From Deltaproteobacteria bacterium (GTDB taxonomy: Bacteria; Desulfobacterota; Desulfobaccia; Desulfobaccales; Desulfobaccaceae): a DNA stretch of 25,230 bases. The DNA is taken from NCBI GenBank assembly GCA_016874895.1, contig VGSX01000015.1, forward strand, positions 1 to 25,230, given 5' to 3'. The translations under genes were made by a program, and so were the position numbers. Below the pieces are notes generated by a model. That model saw only the letters and a list, made by a program, of their open reading frames with translations. It was not told where the DNA came from and did not search any database. Shown in pieces: positions 14,053 to 20,384 of the stretch (the stretch's first letter is position 1; every line of letters begins with the position of its first letter).

Positions 14053-15123
14053 TTAATTGTCCTTCTTTTCCGGTCCACCCATGACGATGGTGTCCTTGCC
14101 CCGTCCCTTGGAGGAGTACAAGGCGGCATCGGCCAGCTCCAAAAGATCGCCCTTATCCCGGGCGTCGTCGGGGAGGGTGGCGATACCGTAGCTGGCGGTG
14201 AGGCTCAGATTGATCCCCTCCTCACAGAGAAAACGGCTCTCATTCACCGCCCGGCGCAAACGCTGAACGAACTCGAAAGCCGTTTCCTTATCCCGGTGCG
14301 GCAGCAGAATGATGAATTCGTCGCCGCCGTAACGGATCAGGCTGTCCTGAGGCTCCACCAGACGGCCGATCACCTTGGCCACTTCCTGCAACACCTTGCT
14401 ACCCAAAAGGTGGCCGTGGGTGTCCACCACCCGCTTGAAATCGTCCAGATCCAGGAACACCACCGATAGCTTGGAGTCCTCGTGCAACATGCGGCTGACC
14501 AGATTATCCAGGGACCAGGCCAGATAGCGGGTGTTGTAATAGCCGGTGAGATCATCGATGAAGGAGGCGGCCTGGACTTTTTCAAAGTTGCGGACGTTAT
14601 CCACGGCAATGGCAATATAATCGGCCAGGATATTGAGCAGGGGGAGATAGGTCTGCAGGAAGAAATTTTCATTTTCAATATTAATGACTTCCAAAACGCC
14701 GATAACTTCCCGGTGAACCAGCAGGGGCAGGCAGATGATGGAGTGGGTCTCGAAACCGGTAATGTCATCCACCCGGCAGCAGAAACGGCTGTCAGACTGG
14801 ACATCCTTGATAAAAATCGGTTTGCCGGTCTGGGCCACCGCCCCGGCGATCCCCTCCCCCACCTTCAGGCGCACGTGTTGGATCTGGTGGGTGTCCAAAC
14901 CCACCACAACAAAAAAATGGAGTTCCTCGGTTTCGGGGTCCACCAGCAGAATGGACCAGTTACTGGCCGGAATAAGCTCGTTGAACCTTTCCACCACAGT
15001 CCGCACTAAGGCTTCCATATCAAAAATGGTGACCAGGGTCTTGGAGAGCTCAAAACAGGTGAGCAGGCGCTGCAGTTGGTTGGGATTGGTCAGACCCTCG
15101 ATGAGATCTTTTTTATTTTCCAT
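14053..15123 (-). CDS. Soluble GAF-GGDEF diguanylate cyclase
   Basis: 356 residues without transmembrane segments. A GAF domain spans about 25-175 (VGEGIAGAVAQTGKPIFIKDV is its core), and the GGDEF domain about 190-350. The signature G266-G-D-E-F270 is intact and DDLTGYYNTRY opens the domain, so activity is expected. The I-site position five residues upstream reads E-P-Q-D instead of RxxD, so this cyclase probably lacks allosteric product inhibition, unlike the membrane cyclase at 5593. C-x-C-type cysteines (DSRFCCRVDD) lie in the GAF domain and could bind a cofactor or sense redox state (inference). The ATG at 15123 is preceded by GAGGGA. It lies between the methyltransferase and kdsD in the minus-strand run. 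Confidence 0.9.
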   Translation of the reverse strand: MENKKDLIEGLTNPNQLQRLLTCFELSKTLVTIFDMEALVRTVVERFNELIPASNWSILLVDPETEELHFFVVVGLDTHQIQHVRLKVGEGIAGAVAQTGKPIFIKDVQSDSRFCCRVDDITGFETHSIICLPLLVHREVIGVLEVINIENENFFLQTYLPLLNILADYIAIAVDNVRNFEKVQAASFIDDLTGYYNTRYLAWSLDNLVSRMLHEDSKLSVVFLDLDDFKRVVDTHGHLLGSKVLQEVAKVIGRLVEPQDSLIRYGGDEFIILLPHRDKETAFEFVQRLRRAVNESRFLCEEGINLSLTASYGIATLPDDARDKGDLLELADAALYSSKGRGKDTIVMGGPEKKDN

Positions 15124-15220
15124 AGAGTCCCTCGAAGGGAAGTTTACGTTGATTTAGCAGTCCTGGCAAGTGCTTTTGGGCTCTCGAACGGGGAGCCGCT
15201 ATCCTTTAATGATTCAAAGT

Positions 15221-15805
15221 TTAAAGGGAGTCTCTCCTGGTCAGCACCAGGGCGTAATATTCCGGCCCACCTTCCCAGAAATTGACTTCCTGCAGATTGA
15301 GGGGTTGGTAAAATGCCGCCAGCTCCTCCGGTGCCAGGCGCTCGTGGGCGGGGGGACCGTGGGGACCGTCCTCTTTGGGCCACTCGATGAGCAAGAGCCG
15401 GCCATCGGGTTTGAGGGCTTTTAGAGCAAGTTCCAGGAGACGGCCTGGTTCGGCCACCTCATGCAGGACGTAGGCCAGGATAATCCAGTCAAAGGCCGGG
15501 AGTCCTGGAGGGAGGGCATATTCTCCAGCAGCCAGGACCACGACATTGGAAAGACCTTCCTGATGCGTCCGATCTTGGGTGGCGGCCACCATTGCCGCTT
15601 GGACGTCCACGGCCGTGACGTTCCCCTGGGGGCCCACCAGACGGGCCGCCGGGACGGTAAAGAAACCGGCGCCGCAGCCCAGATCCAGGACCCGGTCACC
15701 TGCCTGCAGCCCGGCACGCTGCAACAGATCCAGGGGTTTGACGGCCTGCTGCCGGCGTTCACTGGTGAGAGACCCCATCCGGGCCGGGTCGAATTTATGC
15801 ACCAT
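15221..15805 (-). CDS. Class I SAM-dependent methyltransferase
   Basis: 194 residues, Methyltransf_11/UbiE-like Rossmann fold, cytoplasmic. Motif I is V39-LDLGCGAGFF; an acidic residue ends strand 2 in VTAVDVQ; FDWIILAYVLHEV is motif II/post I; LKPDGRLLLIEW is motif III. The N-terminal phrase KFDPARMGSLTSERRQ recurs in a group of uncharacterised prokaryotic methyltransferases (recalled). The substrate cannot be predicted. The ATG at 15805 has GAAAGGA eight bases upstream. It is 61 bp downstream of the cyclodeaminase-like gene and 97 bp upstream of the GGDEF gene, so probably cotranscribed. Confidence 0.88.
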   Translation of the reverse strand: MVHKFDPARMGSLTSERRQQAVKPLDLLQRAGLQAGDRVLDLGCGAGFFTVPAARLVGPQGNVTAVDVQAAMVAATQDRTHQEGLSNVVVLAAGEYALPPGLPAFDWIILAYVLHEVAEPGRLLELALKALKPDGRLLLIEWPKEDGPHGPPAHERLAPEELAAFYQPLNLQEVNFWEGGPEYYALVLTRRDSL

Positions 15806-15866
15806 GCGCCAGTCCTTTCAATAACTCAAGTCCACATCTCCATCAAAACTGGGTCTTTTTTGACCC

Positions 15867-16532
15867 CTACACTATTTCAGACGCCCCTACCTGCCGGTAA
15901 ATCAGGGCAAAGAACTCCCGGCGGCGGTGCTCCAATACTTGCCGCAGTCCCTCGGCTTCGGAACGCAGACTTTGGCTGACGGGATTGTCCGCCATCATGG
16001 TCAGATTAGAAAAAATGTTGATCAAGCCTCCGTGCACCACGGCCACGGCCAGGAAACCCATGACCCCGACGTCGGCCAGGATAACCGGGTTGCCTTTTTG
16101 GGCCAAGGTCTGGGCCCAAGCCAGTACTTCCAGTCCCAGGTGCGCCATCTGCCGGGGGGGCTCGCAGGCCTGGGCAAAGGCCTGGGTAATGGCAGCCTCC
16201 CGCTTGTTTACTTCCCCCTCGCTGTCCCGGGGCAGCCGCCGGGCCTTCACCACCTCATGATAGGCCAGGGCGTCGGCGTCGATCAGGTCAAAAAATTTCC
16301 GGCGGGCCTGGTCGATCTGCGGCTGCATGCCAACCAGAAGATCCTTCAAAGCCGGGTTGCTCTCTTTTTTCAGGCTGATCTGATTGGACAAGGAGCCCAG
16401 GGCCGCGGCCAGGGCGCCGGCCACAGACACGGCGCAACCGGCGCCGGGCATGGGGCCGCCTTCGGCCAACTGCTCGACAAAAGCTAAAATCGTCCATTGG
16501 GCAAAGCCGGGTCGGTCCATGGCACCTGCCAT
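15867..16532 (-). CDS. Cyclodeaminase/cyclohydrolase family protein (FTCD-C/FchA-like)
   Basis: 221 residues, mostly helical, of the formiminotransferase-cyclodeaminase C-terminal family. The N-terminal signature is EGGPMPGAGCAVSVAGALAA at 24-43, corresponding to the family's GGxPxPGGGSVAA. AVVHGGLINIFSNL near 167-180 fits the family's C-terminal helices. Members include FchA, the methenyl-H4folate cyclohydrolase of several acetogens, and formimino-H4folate cyclodeaminases. With CODH/ACS and AcsE in the same window, a role in the H4folate branch of the Wood-Ljungdahl pathway is plausible but not proven. It is the first gene of the minus-strand run, with a promoter at 16604-16577. No strong ribosome binding site precedes ATG 16532; Met at 16520 is an alternative start. 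Confidence 0.82.
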   Translation of the reverse strand: MAGAMDRPGFAQWTILAFVEQLAEGGPMPGAGCAVSVAGALAAALGSLSNQISLKKESNPALKDLLVGMQPQIDQARRKFFDLIDADALAYHEVVKARRLPRDSEGEVNKREAAITQAFAQACEPPRQMAHLGLEVLAWAQTLAQKGNPVILADVGVMGFLAVAVVHGGLINIFSNLTMMADNPVSQSLRSEAEGLRQVLEHRRREFFALIYRQVGASEIV

Positions 16533-16576
16533 CTCGTGGATTAATTGACGAATCTTTCTGCCAACTCGTCCTATGA

Positions 16577-16604
16577 ATTATATGCCAAAATAAGCCCCGG
16601 CCAA
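16577..16604 (-). promoter_or_regulatory. Promoter of the minus-strand gene run
   Basis: On the minus strand, TTGGCC (16604-16599), a 16-base spacer and a perfect TATAAT (16582-16577) lie about 45 bases upstream of the cyclodeaminase-like start. The -35 matches consensus at four of six positions. Confidence 0.55.
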
Positions 16605-16835
16605 ATAAAAAAGACAGGTCCGTCCCTGGTCCTGCCTTGTTTTCGAGCGTTCAGCGGTCAGCTTTAATAATGGTTCTGCACCGCGGCTTAACTTATCGAT
16701 GTTACCCGCAGGGGCAGTTCGCAAACCGCCCCTCCCTTCTGCAGGTTTATTGCTGGAGCAGCATAATCTTGAGCATTCTGCCGGTTCCGCAAGGGGAAAT
16801 TTTTAAAGATTCCTCAAACGAGGCGCCAACAAAGA
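16605..16835. other. Non-coding spacer with one palindrome
   Basis: This is the divergent spacer between the minus-strand run and the exported-protein gene. It holds GGGGCAGTT/AACCGCCCC (16711-16719 and 16724-16732, one mismatch), of the same kind as the palindrome at 24839-24867. I see no supported gene; the short open frames on both strands lack ribosome binding sites and protein-like composition. Confidence 0.5.
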
Positions 16836-16864
16836 TTGACAGGGGCATATGGCTTTTATAATAT
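16836..16864 (+). promoter_or_regulatory. Sigma-70 promoter of the exported-protein gene
   Basis: Perfect TTGACA (16836-16841) is followed by a perfect TATAAT (16857-16862, 15-base spacer) overlapping TAATAT (16859-16864, 17-base spacer). It lies about 30 bases upstream of the ATG at 16892, which has AGGAG eight bases before it. Confidence 0.8.
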
Positions 16865-16891
16865 GAAAGATAAAACTGCAGGAGCGTAAAG

Positions 16892-17272
16892 ATGCGTACC
16901 AGAAATTCAGTGAGCGTAATTCTCCTCGGTTGCCTTGTCCTGTCCCTGGGGATGGCGATGCCGGGTTGGAGCCAGCCGTTTTTTCTGGACGGCACGCATT
17001 GGCAGGCAATCCCATATGAGGCCAAGGTCACCTATATCAAGGGGGTCGGCAATATGGCCGATTTCGAGGTGCAGGTGGGGGCTTCGCAGCAGAGCCGGAC
17101 TTATTGTATTGCGGCGGTTTTGGTGCAGGAGTTAAAAGAAAAAACCATTGATACCGTAGTCAAGGAGATTGATGCCTATTACAAGGAAAATCCAGACAAA
17201 CTGTATACTTCGGTCCTCGAAGTAATGGTACGGCGAGCCACGACGCTGTGCCCTCCGGAAAAATTTAAATAA
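16892..17272 (+). CDS. Small exported protein of unknown function
   Basis: 126 residues. A Sec signal peptide covers about 1-27 (basic MRTR, hydrophobic VILLGCLVLSLGM, cleavage near GWSQ). The mature part has two cysteines (C72 region TYCIAAV and the C-terminal TLCPP) that could form a disulfide, plus the pattern W..IP...KVTYIKGVGN and IDAYYKENPDK. I do not recognise a named family. It starts from a near-consensus promoter and is 11 bp upstream of the glycine-zipper lipoprotein, so the two are probably cotranscribed and act in the envelope. Confidence 0.8.
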   Translation: MRTRNSVSVILLGCLVLSLGMAMPGWSQPFFLDGTHWQAIPYEAKVTYIKGVGNMADFEVQVGASQQSRTYCIAAVLVQELKEKTIDTVVKEIDAYYKENPDKLYTSVLEVMVRRATTLCPPEKFK

Positions 17273-17283
17273 GAGGAATAGCC

Positions 17284-17517
17284 ATGCGTAAGACAGTAGC
17301 CCTCATTTTGGTGGTGAGTTTTCTGGCTATGGGATGTTCAGGAATGTCCTACACGACTCAGCGCACCCTGAGCGGCGGGGCCATCGGGGCGGCCAGTGGG
17401 GCGGCCATCGGCGCCATCGCCGGCAATCCTGGTATGGGTGCGGCCATCGGCGGCGGCGCCGGGGTCTTGGGCGGCTTTGCCTACGATCAGTACAAAAAAT
17501 CCCGGGGCGAGCCCTGA
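17284..17517 (+). CDS. Glycine-zipper outer-membrane-type lipoprotein
   Basis: 77 residues. The signal peptide ends in the lipobox L-A-M-G-C18. The mature part has a glycine-zipper segment with repeated GAIGAASGAAIGAIAG and GAAIGGGAGVLGG, then a short polar tail YDQYKKSRGEP. Such small lipoproteins (YMGG-like / SlyB- or OsmB-like glycine zippers) insert a hairpin into membranes and are tied to envelope integrity or stress. It follows the exported-protein gene closely and is closed by a hairpin at 17543-17570. Confidence 0.88.
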   Translation: MRKTVALILVVSFLAMGCSGMSYTTQRTLSGGAIGAASGAAIGAIAGNPGMGAAIGGGAGVLGGFAYDQYKKSRGEP

Positions 17518-17542
17518 TAACTGGCGCTAACCGGTTGAATCA

Positions 17543-17570
17543 AAAGGGGCGCAATGTACTGCGCCCCTTT
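17543..17570 (+). terminator. Terminator-like hairpin after the lipoprotein gene
   Basis: AAAGGGGCGCA (17543-17553) and TGCGCCCCTTT (17560-17570) form an 11-bp stem with loop ATGTAC. The stem itself ends in T on the plus strand and, read from the other side, also in T on the minus strand. It may therefore terminate both this operon and the convergent minus-strand gene. Confidence 0.65.
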
Positions 17571-17596
17571 CCCCAAACTCAAGCTAATCCCTAGCT

Positions 17597-17794
17597 TCAG
17601 GAGGGGCATCTGTCTGTTTCCGCCTCCAGCGCTTCAGGTTCCAGCATATCCGCCTCGACCGCCTCTGGTGCCAAGGCTTCCTCTGCCGTTTTCGCCTGAA
17701 CTTTGTTCTGCCGACGTTTGATTTTTTCTTCCTGCTTCTGTTTTCGAGCTATTTCTTTAGCGCGTTTTTCATAGCTGCAGCGGTTTCGAGCCAC
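17597..17794 (-). CDS. Small highly charged protein (conserved, unknown function)
   Basis: 65 residues starting from GTG 17794: a basic N-terminal half MARNRCSYEKRAKEIARKQK followed by more Lys/Arg, then an acidic Glu/Ala-rich tail. The pattern SYEKRxKExARKxKxEEKxxRR recurs in short uncharacterised proteobacterial proteins (recalled). I chose GTG because GGAAGGAG lies five bases upstream. An ATG five codons earlier (17809) has no ribosome binding site and itself forms part of that sequence. The basic half is probably helical and may bind nucleic acid, which is inference. It lies downstream of the cold-shock gene on the same strand. Confidence 0.7.
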   Translation of the reverse strand: MARNRCSYEKRAKEIARKQKQEEKIKRRQNKVQAKTAEEALAPEAVEADMLEPEALEAETDRCPS

Positions 17795-17825
17795 GTGTGC
17801 TCCTTCCATACAAGGATTGACGGGG

Positions 17826-17864
17826 CAGAACTCCGGGGTCTCAAAGACCGCCGGAGTTCCCTGC
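17826..17864 (-). other. Long hairpin between the cold-shock gene and the small charged protein gene
   Basis: GAACTCCGG (17828-17836) pairs with CCGGAGTTC (17851-17859), and GGTCT (17837-17841) with AGACC (17845-17849), with one bulged G and loop CAA. It starts 13 bases beyond the csp stop on the minus strand. There is no T-tract, so it may be a 3'-end stabiliser or a rho-dependent or partial terminator. Confidence 0.55.
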
Positions 17865-17874
17865 TGGCTCTCGA

Positions 17875-18084
17875 TTAGTAGTTCAACTTAACCACATTCT
17901 GGGCCTGGGGGCCTTTTTGACCCTGGACTACCTCAAACTCCACGGATTCATTCTCTGCCAGGGAACGGAAGCCGTTGCCCTGAATGGAGGTATGATGCAC
18001 GAACACATCCGGGCCGTTATCCCTGGAGATAAAACCGAAGCCCTTGGAATCATTGAACCACTTTACCTTACCGGTTTCTTTCAT
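17875..18084 (-). CDS. Cold-shock domain protein (CspA family)
   Basis: 69 residues, a single five-stranded OB-fold domain that binds single-stranded RNA/DNA, acts as RNA chaperone and in some members as transcription antiterminator. RNP1 is K-G-F-G-F-I (near 14-19) and RNP2 is V-F-V-H-H (near 27-31). The start MKETGKVKWFN is the family norm. I chose ATG 18084 rather than the ATG at 18126 because AGGAG lies ten bases upstream of it and the extra residues are not part of the fold. The leader of about 150 bases carries two hairpins, one of them a terminator. Confidence 0.95.
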   Translation of the reverse strand: MKETGKVKWFNDSKGFGFISRDNGPDVFVHHTSIQGNGFRSLAENESVEFEVVQGQKGPQAQNVVKLNY

Positions 18085-18115
18085 TACTACAACACTCCTA
18101 AAAATTGAACTGATT

Positions 18116-18133
18116 TCCTGCTTCAAAGCAGGA
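18116..18133 (-). other. Second hairpin in the cold-shock leader
   Basis: TCCTGCT (minus 18133-18127) pairs with AGCAGGA (18122-18116), with loop TTGA. It stands about 30 bases upstream of the csp start and just before the AGGAG ribosome binding site region. Confidence 0.5.
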
Positions 18134-18152
18134 TCTAAACAACATGCGGCCC

Positions 18153-18188
18153 CAAAAAAAAGCGGAAGGGAAAAAGCATACCCTTCCG
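18153..18188 (-). terminator. Intrinsic terminator inside the cold-shock leader
   Basis: On the minus strand, CGGAAGGG (18188-18181) pairs with CCCTTCCG (18170-18163) around a 10-base loop. C and then eight T (18160-18153) follow. It lies downstream of the promoter at 18268 and about 70 bases upstream of the csp ATG, so the transcript must read through it to express the protein. Confidence 0.7.
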
Positions 18189-18239
18189 ATTATTATCCAG
18201 CGCGATAGCCCTGGCTGCAGCCTGACATGCTATTTATTT

Positions 18240-18268
18240 AATATAATTTTTTATTTGTTATCTGTCAA
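18240..18268 (-). promoter_or_regulatory. Promoter of the cold-shock gene
   Basis: On the minus strand, perfect TTGACA (18268-18263), a 17-base spacer and TATATT (18245-18240, five of six consensus) are seen. The predicted start near 18233 gives a leader of about 150 bases. Confidence 0.72.
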
Positions 18269-18288
18269 GCAAATATTCGGAGAAATAC

Positions 18289-18317
18289 TTGACAGGGACA
18301 TAAAAATACCATAAATA
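18289..18317 (+). promoter_or_regulatory. Promoter of tRNA-Glu (and probably dppBC)
   Basis: Perfect TTGACA (18289-18294), a 17-base spacer and TAAATA (18312-18317, weak -10) are seen. The -35 forms an inverted repeat CTGTCAAG/CTTGACAG with the -35 of the divergent cold-shock promoter. Confidence 0.6.
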
Positions 18318-18324
18318 CAAAGAA

Positions 18325-18377
18325 GCCGGATGCCAAAGGATCATCCGTGGGCAGGTGCGCCCGGGCAAGCATCCGGC
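18325..18377 (+). other. Structured leader upstream of tRNA-Glu
   Basis: GCCGGATGC (18325-18333) pairs with GCATCCGGC (18369-18377), a perfect 9-bp stem. It encloses two small potential hairpins (GGA-TCA-TCC and GGGC...GCCC). It ends 13 bases before the mature tRNA 5' end and could be a precursor-processing structure. Confidence 0.5.
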
Positions 18378-18390
18378 ACCATTTCGGAAA

Positions 18391-18466
18391 GGTCCCATCG
18401 TCTAGTGGCCTAGGATACTGCCCTCTCACGGCAGAGACACGGGTTCGAGTCCCGTTGGGACTACCA
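18391..18466 (+). tRNA. tRNA-Glu (anticodon CTC)
   Basis: 76 bases, cloverleaf complete. The acceptor GGTCCCA pairs with TGGGACT (first pair G-U), with discriminator A and encoded CCA at 18464-18466. The anticodon arm is CTGCC/GGCAG with loop CTCTCAC, so U33, anticodon CUC at 18425-18427 and A37. The T arm is ACGGG/CCCGT with loop TTCGAGT. It reads GAG codons. The start codon of the next gene begins after a single base (C18467), which is highly unusual. Confidence 0.96.
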
Positions 18467-18467
18467 C

Positions 18468-19442
18468 ATGCTCCACCATCTGATTAATCGCCTTCTGTTG
18501 TTGATTCCCATGCTCCTGGGGATTACTCTGATTTCCTTCTCGGTGATTCACCTGGCCCCCGGCTCGCCCACGGACCTCCAGACCATGATGAACCCCAAGG
18601 TCTCCCTGGAGGCCCAGAAGCGGCTGCGAGAGCTCTACGGTCTGGATAAGCCCCTGCACGTGCAATACCTCAACTGGCTCACCCGAGTGGTTCGCCTGGA
18701 CCTGGGGCGGTCCTTCGCGCCCGACGGTCGGCCGGTGTGGGACAAGATCAAGGAACGGCTGCCCGTCACCATCAGCATCAACCTCCTGGCCATGCTGCTC
18801 ATCCTGGCGGTGGCCATTCCCATCGGGGTCATTGCCGCCACCCACCCCCATTCCTGGTTTGACCGGGGAACGACCCTCTTTGTTTTCCTTGGTTTTGCCA
18901 TGCCCGGCTTCTGGCTGGCCCTGCTGGTGATGATGTTTTTCGGGGTTTACCTGGATTGGCTGCCCCTGTCGGGCCTGACCTCGCTGTTTTTCGAGCGTCT
19001 CAGCTTCTGGGAAAAGGTCCAGGATCTGGCCCGGCACCTGGTGCTGCCGGTGCTGGTCTCGGCTTTCGGGGGGCTGGCCGGCATGTCCCGATATATGCGG
19101 GGCAATATGCTGGAGGTGATCCGCCAGGATTATGTCACCACGGCCCGGGCCAAAGGCCTGCCGGAGCGGACGGTGATTTTTAAGCACGCCATGCGCAACG
19201 CCCTGCTGCCGGTAGTCACCATTCTGGGCCTGTCGGTGCCGGGGCTGATCGGTGGCAGTGTCATCTTCGAGTCCATTTTCGCCATCCCCGGCATGGGGCA
19301 GCTCTTTTACAGTGCGGTCATGTCCCGGGACTATCCCCTGGTCATGGGGGCCCTGGTCATCGGCGCGGTCCTTACCCTCATCGGCAACCTCCTGGCCGAC
19401 ATCTCCTACGCCCTGGTGGACCCGAGGCTGCGGGTGGGCTGA
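18468..19442 (+). CDS. Peptide/nickel-type ABC transporter permease, DppB/OppB family
   Basis: 324 residues, inner-membrane subunit of an oligo- or dipeptide-type (or nickel) importer. The N-terminus MLHHLINRLLLLIPMLLGI is the normal family start. About six TM helices are visible. The EAA coupling loop reads DYVTTARAKGLPERTVIFKHAMRNALLP near 222-249. The C-terminus is ISYALVDPRLRVG, as usual. The only usable start is ATG 18468, two bases after the tRNA CCA. No in-frame ATG, GTG or TTG exists between it and the in-frame stop at 18411 inside the tRNA. The only Shine-Dalgarno-like GGGA (18457-18460) is in the tRNA acceptor stem. dppC follows after 3 bp. No binding protein or ATPase genes are nearby. 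Confidence 0.9.
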   Translation: MLHHLINRLLLLIPMLLGITLISFSVIHLAPGSPTDLQTMMNPKVSLEAQKRLRELYGLDKPLHVQYLNWLTRVVRLDLGRSFAPDGRPVWDKIKERLPVTISINLLAMLLILAVAIPIGVIAATHPHSWFDRGTTLFVFLGFAMPGFWLALLVMMFFGVYLDWLPLSGLTSLFFERLSFWEKVQDLARHLVLPVLVSAFGGLAGMSRYMRGNMLEVIRQDYVTTARAKGLPERTVIFKHAMRNALLPVVTILGLSVPGLIGGSVIFESIFAIPGMGQLFYSAVMSRDYPLVMGALVIGAVLTLIGNLLADISYALVDPRLRVG

Positions 19443-19445
19443 GCT

Positions 19446-20294
19446 ATGGCGGGCACGTTTTTAAAACGGGAATTCTGGCCCCGGTTCCGGCGCAACCGTC
19501 TGGCGGTGAGCGGCCTGGTGCTGGTGGCCGGGCTCTTCCTGGTCTCTCTTCTGGCCCCCGTTCTGGCCCCCTACGATCCCAACTATATCGACATCCAGGC
19601 TATTCTCATGCCGCCGAGCAGCGCCCATCTCATGGGTACCGATTCCCTGGGCCGGGACGTCTTCTCCCGCATTATCTACGGGGCCCGGATCTCTCTGAAG
19701 GTGGGTTTTGTGGCGGTGGGCCTGGCCACCCTCATCGGCGTCCTCATCGGCGCGGTGGCGGGCTATTACGGCGGCTGGGTGGACAATCTGCTCATGCGGC
19801 TGGTGGACCTGATGCTCTGCTTCCCCACCTTTTTCCTCATACTGGCGGTCATCGCCATCCTGGAGCCCAGCATCTGGAACATCATGGTTATCATCGGCCT
19901 CACCGGCTGGATGGGGGTGGCGCGCCTGGTGCGGGCCGAGTTCCTCACCCTGAAGGAGCGGGAGTTCGTCCAGGCGGCCCGGGCTTTGGGGGCCAGCGAC
20001 CGCCGCATTATCTTCCGGCACCTGCTGCCCAACGCCCTGGCCCCGGTGATGGTCTCCGCCACCCTCGGGGTGGCCGGGGCCATCCTCACGGAAAGCGCCC
20101 TGAGCTTCCTGGGCCTGGGAGTCCAGCCCCCCACCCCCAGTTGGGGCAACATCCTCACCGCCGGCAAGGACAACATCGAAATCGCCTGGTGGCTCTCGGT
20201 ATTCCCCGGCTTGGCCATTCTGGTTACGGTGATGGGGTATAATCTGCTGGGCGAAGGGATCAGGGAGGCCATCGACCCGAGGTTGAAGGAATAA
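19446..20294 (+). CDS. Peptide/nickel-type ABC transporter permease, DppC/OppC family
   Basis: 282 residues, partner permease of the preceding gene. The N-terminal cytoplasmic stretch KREFWPRFRRNRLAVSGL leads into TM1, then the family phrase LAPYDPN and HLMGTDSLGRDVFSRIIYGAR. The EAA loop is REFVQAARALGASDRRIIFRHLLPNAL near 174-200, with SALSFLGLGVQPPTPSWG after it and IDPRLKE at the end. It starts 3 bp after the dppB stop, so translation is probably coupled. The ATPase (DppD/F) and substrate-binding genes that usually accompany it are absent; the next sequence is a repeat cluster and an IS66 fragment. Confidence 0.92.
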   Translation: MAGTFLKREFWPRFRRNRLAVSGLVLVAGLFLVSLLAPVLAPYDPNYIDIQAILMPPSSAHLMGTDSLGRDVFSRIIYGARISLKVGFVAVGLATLIGVLIGAVAGYYGGWVDNLLMRLVDLMLCFPTFFLILAVIAILEPSIWNIMVIIGLTGWMGVARLVRAEFLTLKEREFVQAARALGASDRRIIFRHLLPNALAPVMVSATLGVAGAILTESALSFLGLGVQPPTPSWGNILTAGKDNIEIAWWLSVFPGLAILVTVMGYNLLGEGIREAIDPRLKE

Positions 20295-20355
20295 CGAAAC
20301 ATACAACGTGTCAGGCATTTCCTCTGAAAAGCTCCATCCACATTCTCCCATGTTA

Positions 20356-20384
20356 TACCGTTTCCGATTTCTGGTTTCCGGTTA
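20356..20384 (+). repeat. GGTTTC-type array, copy C
   Basis: ACCGTTTCCGATTTCTGG then TTTCCGGTT. It shares the lead ACCGTTTCCG with copy A (5111) and stands on the same strand, upstream of double-hairpin copy C. Confidence 0.6.

Noticed and set aside
17546..17570. tRNA 3' end attachment site or integrated element next to tRNA-Glu
   Set aside because: I looked for an integrase gene and a repeated tRNA 3' end in the window and found neither. The gene right after the tRNA is an ordinary permease.
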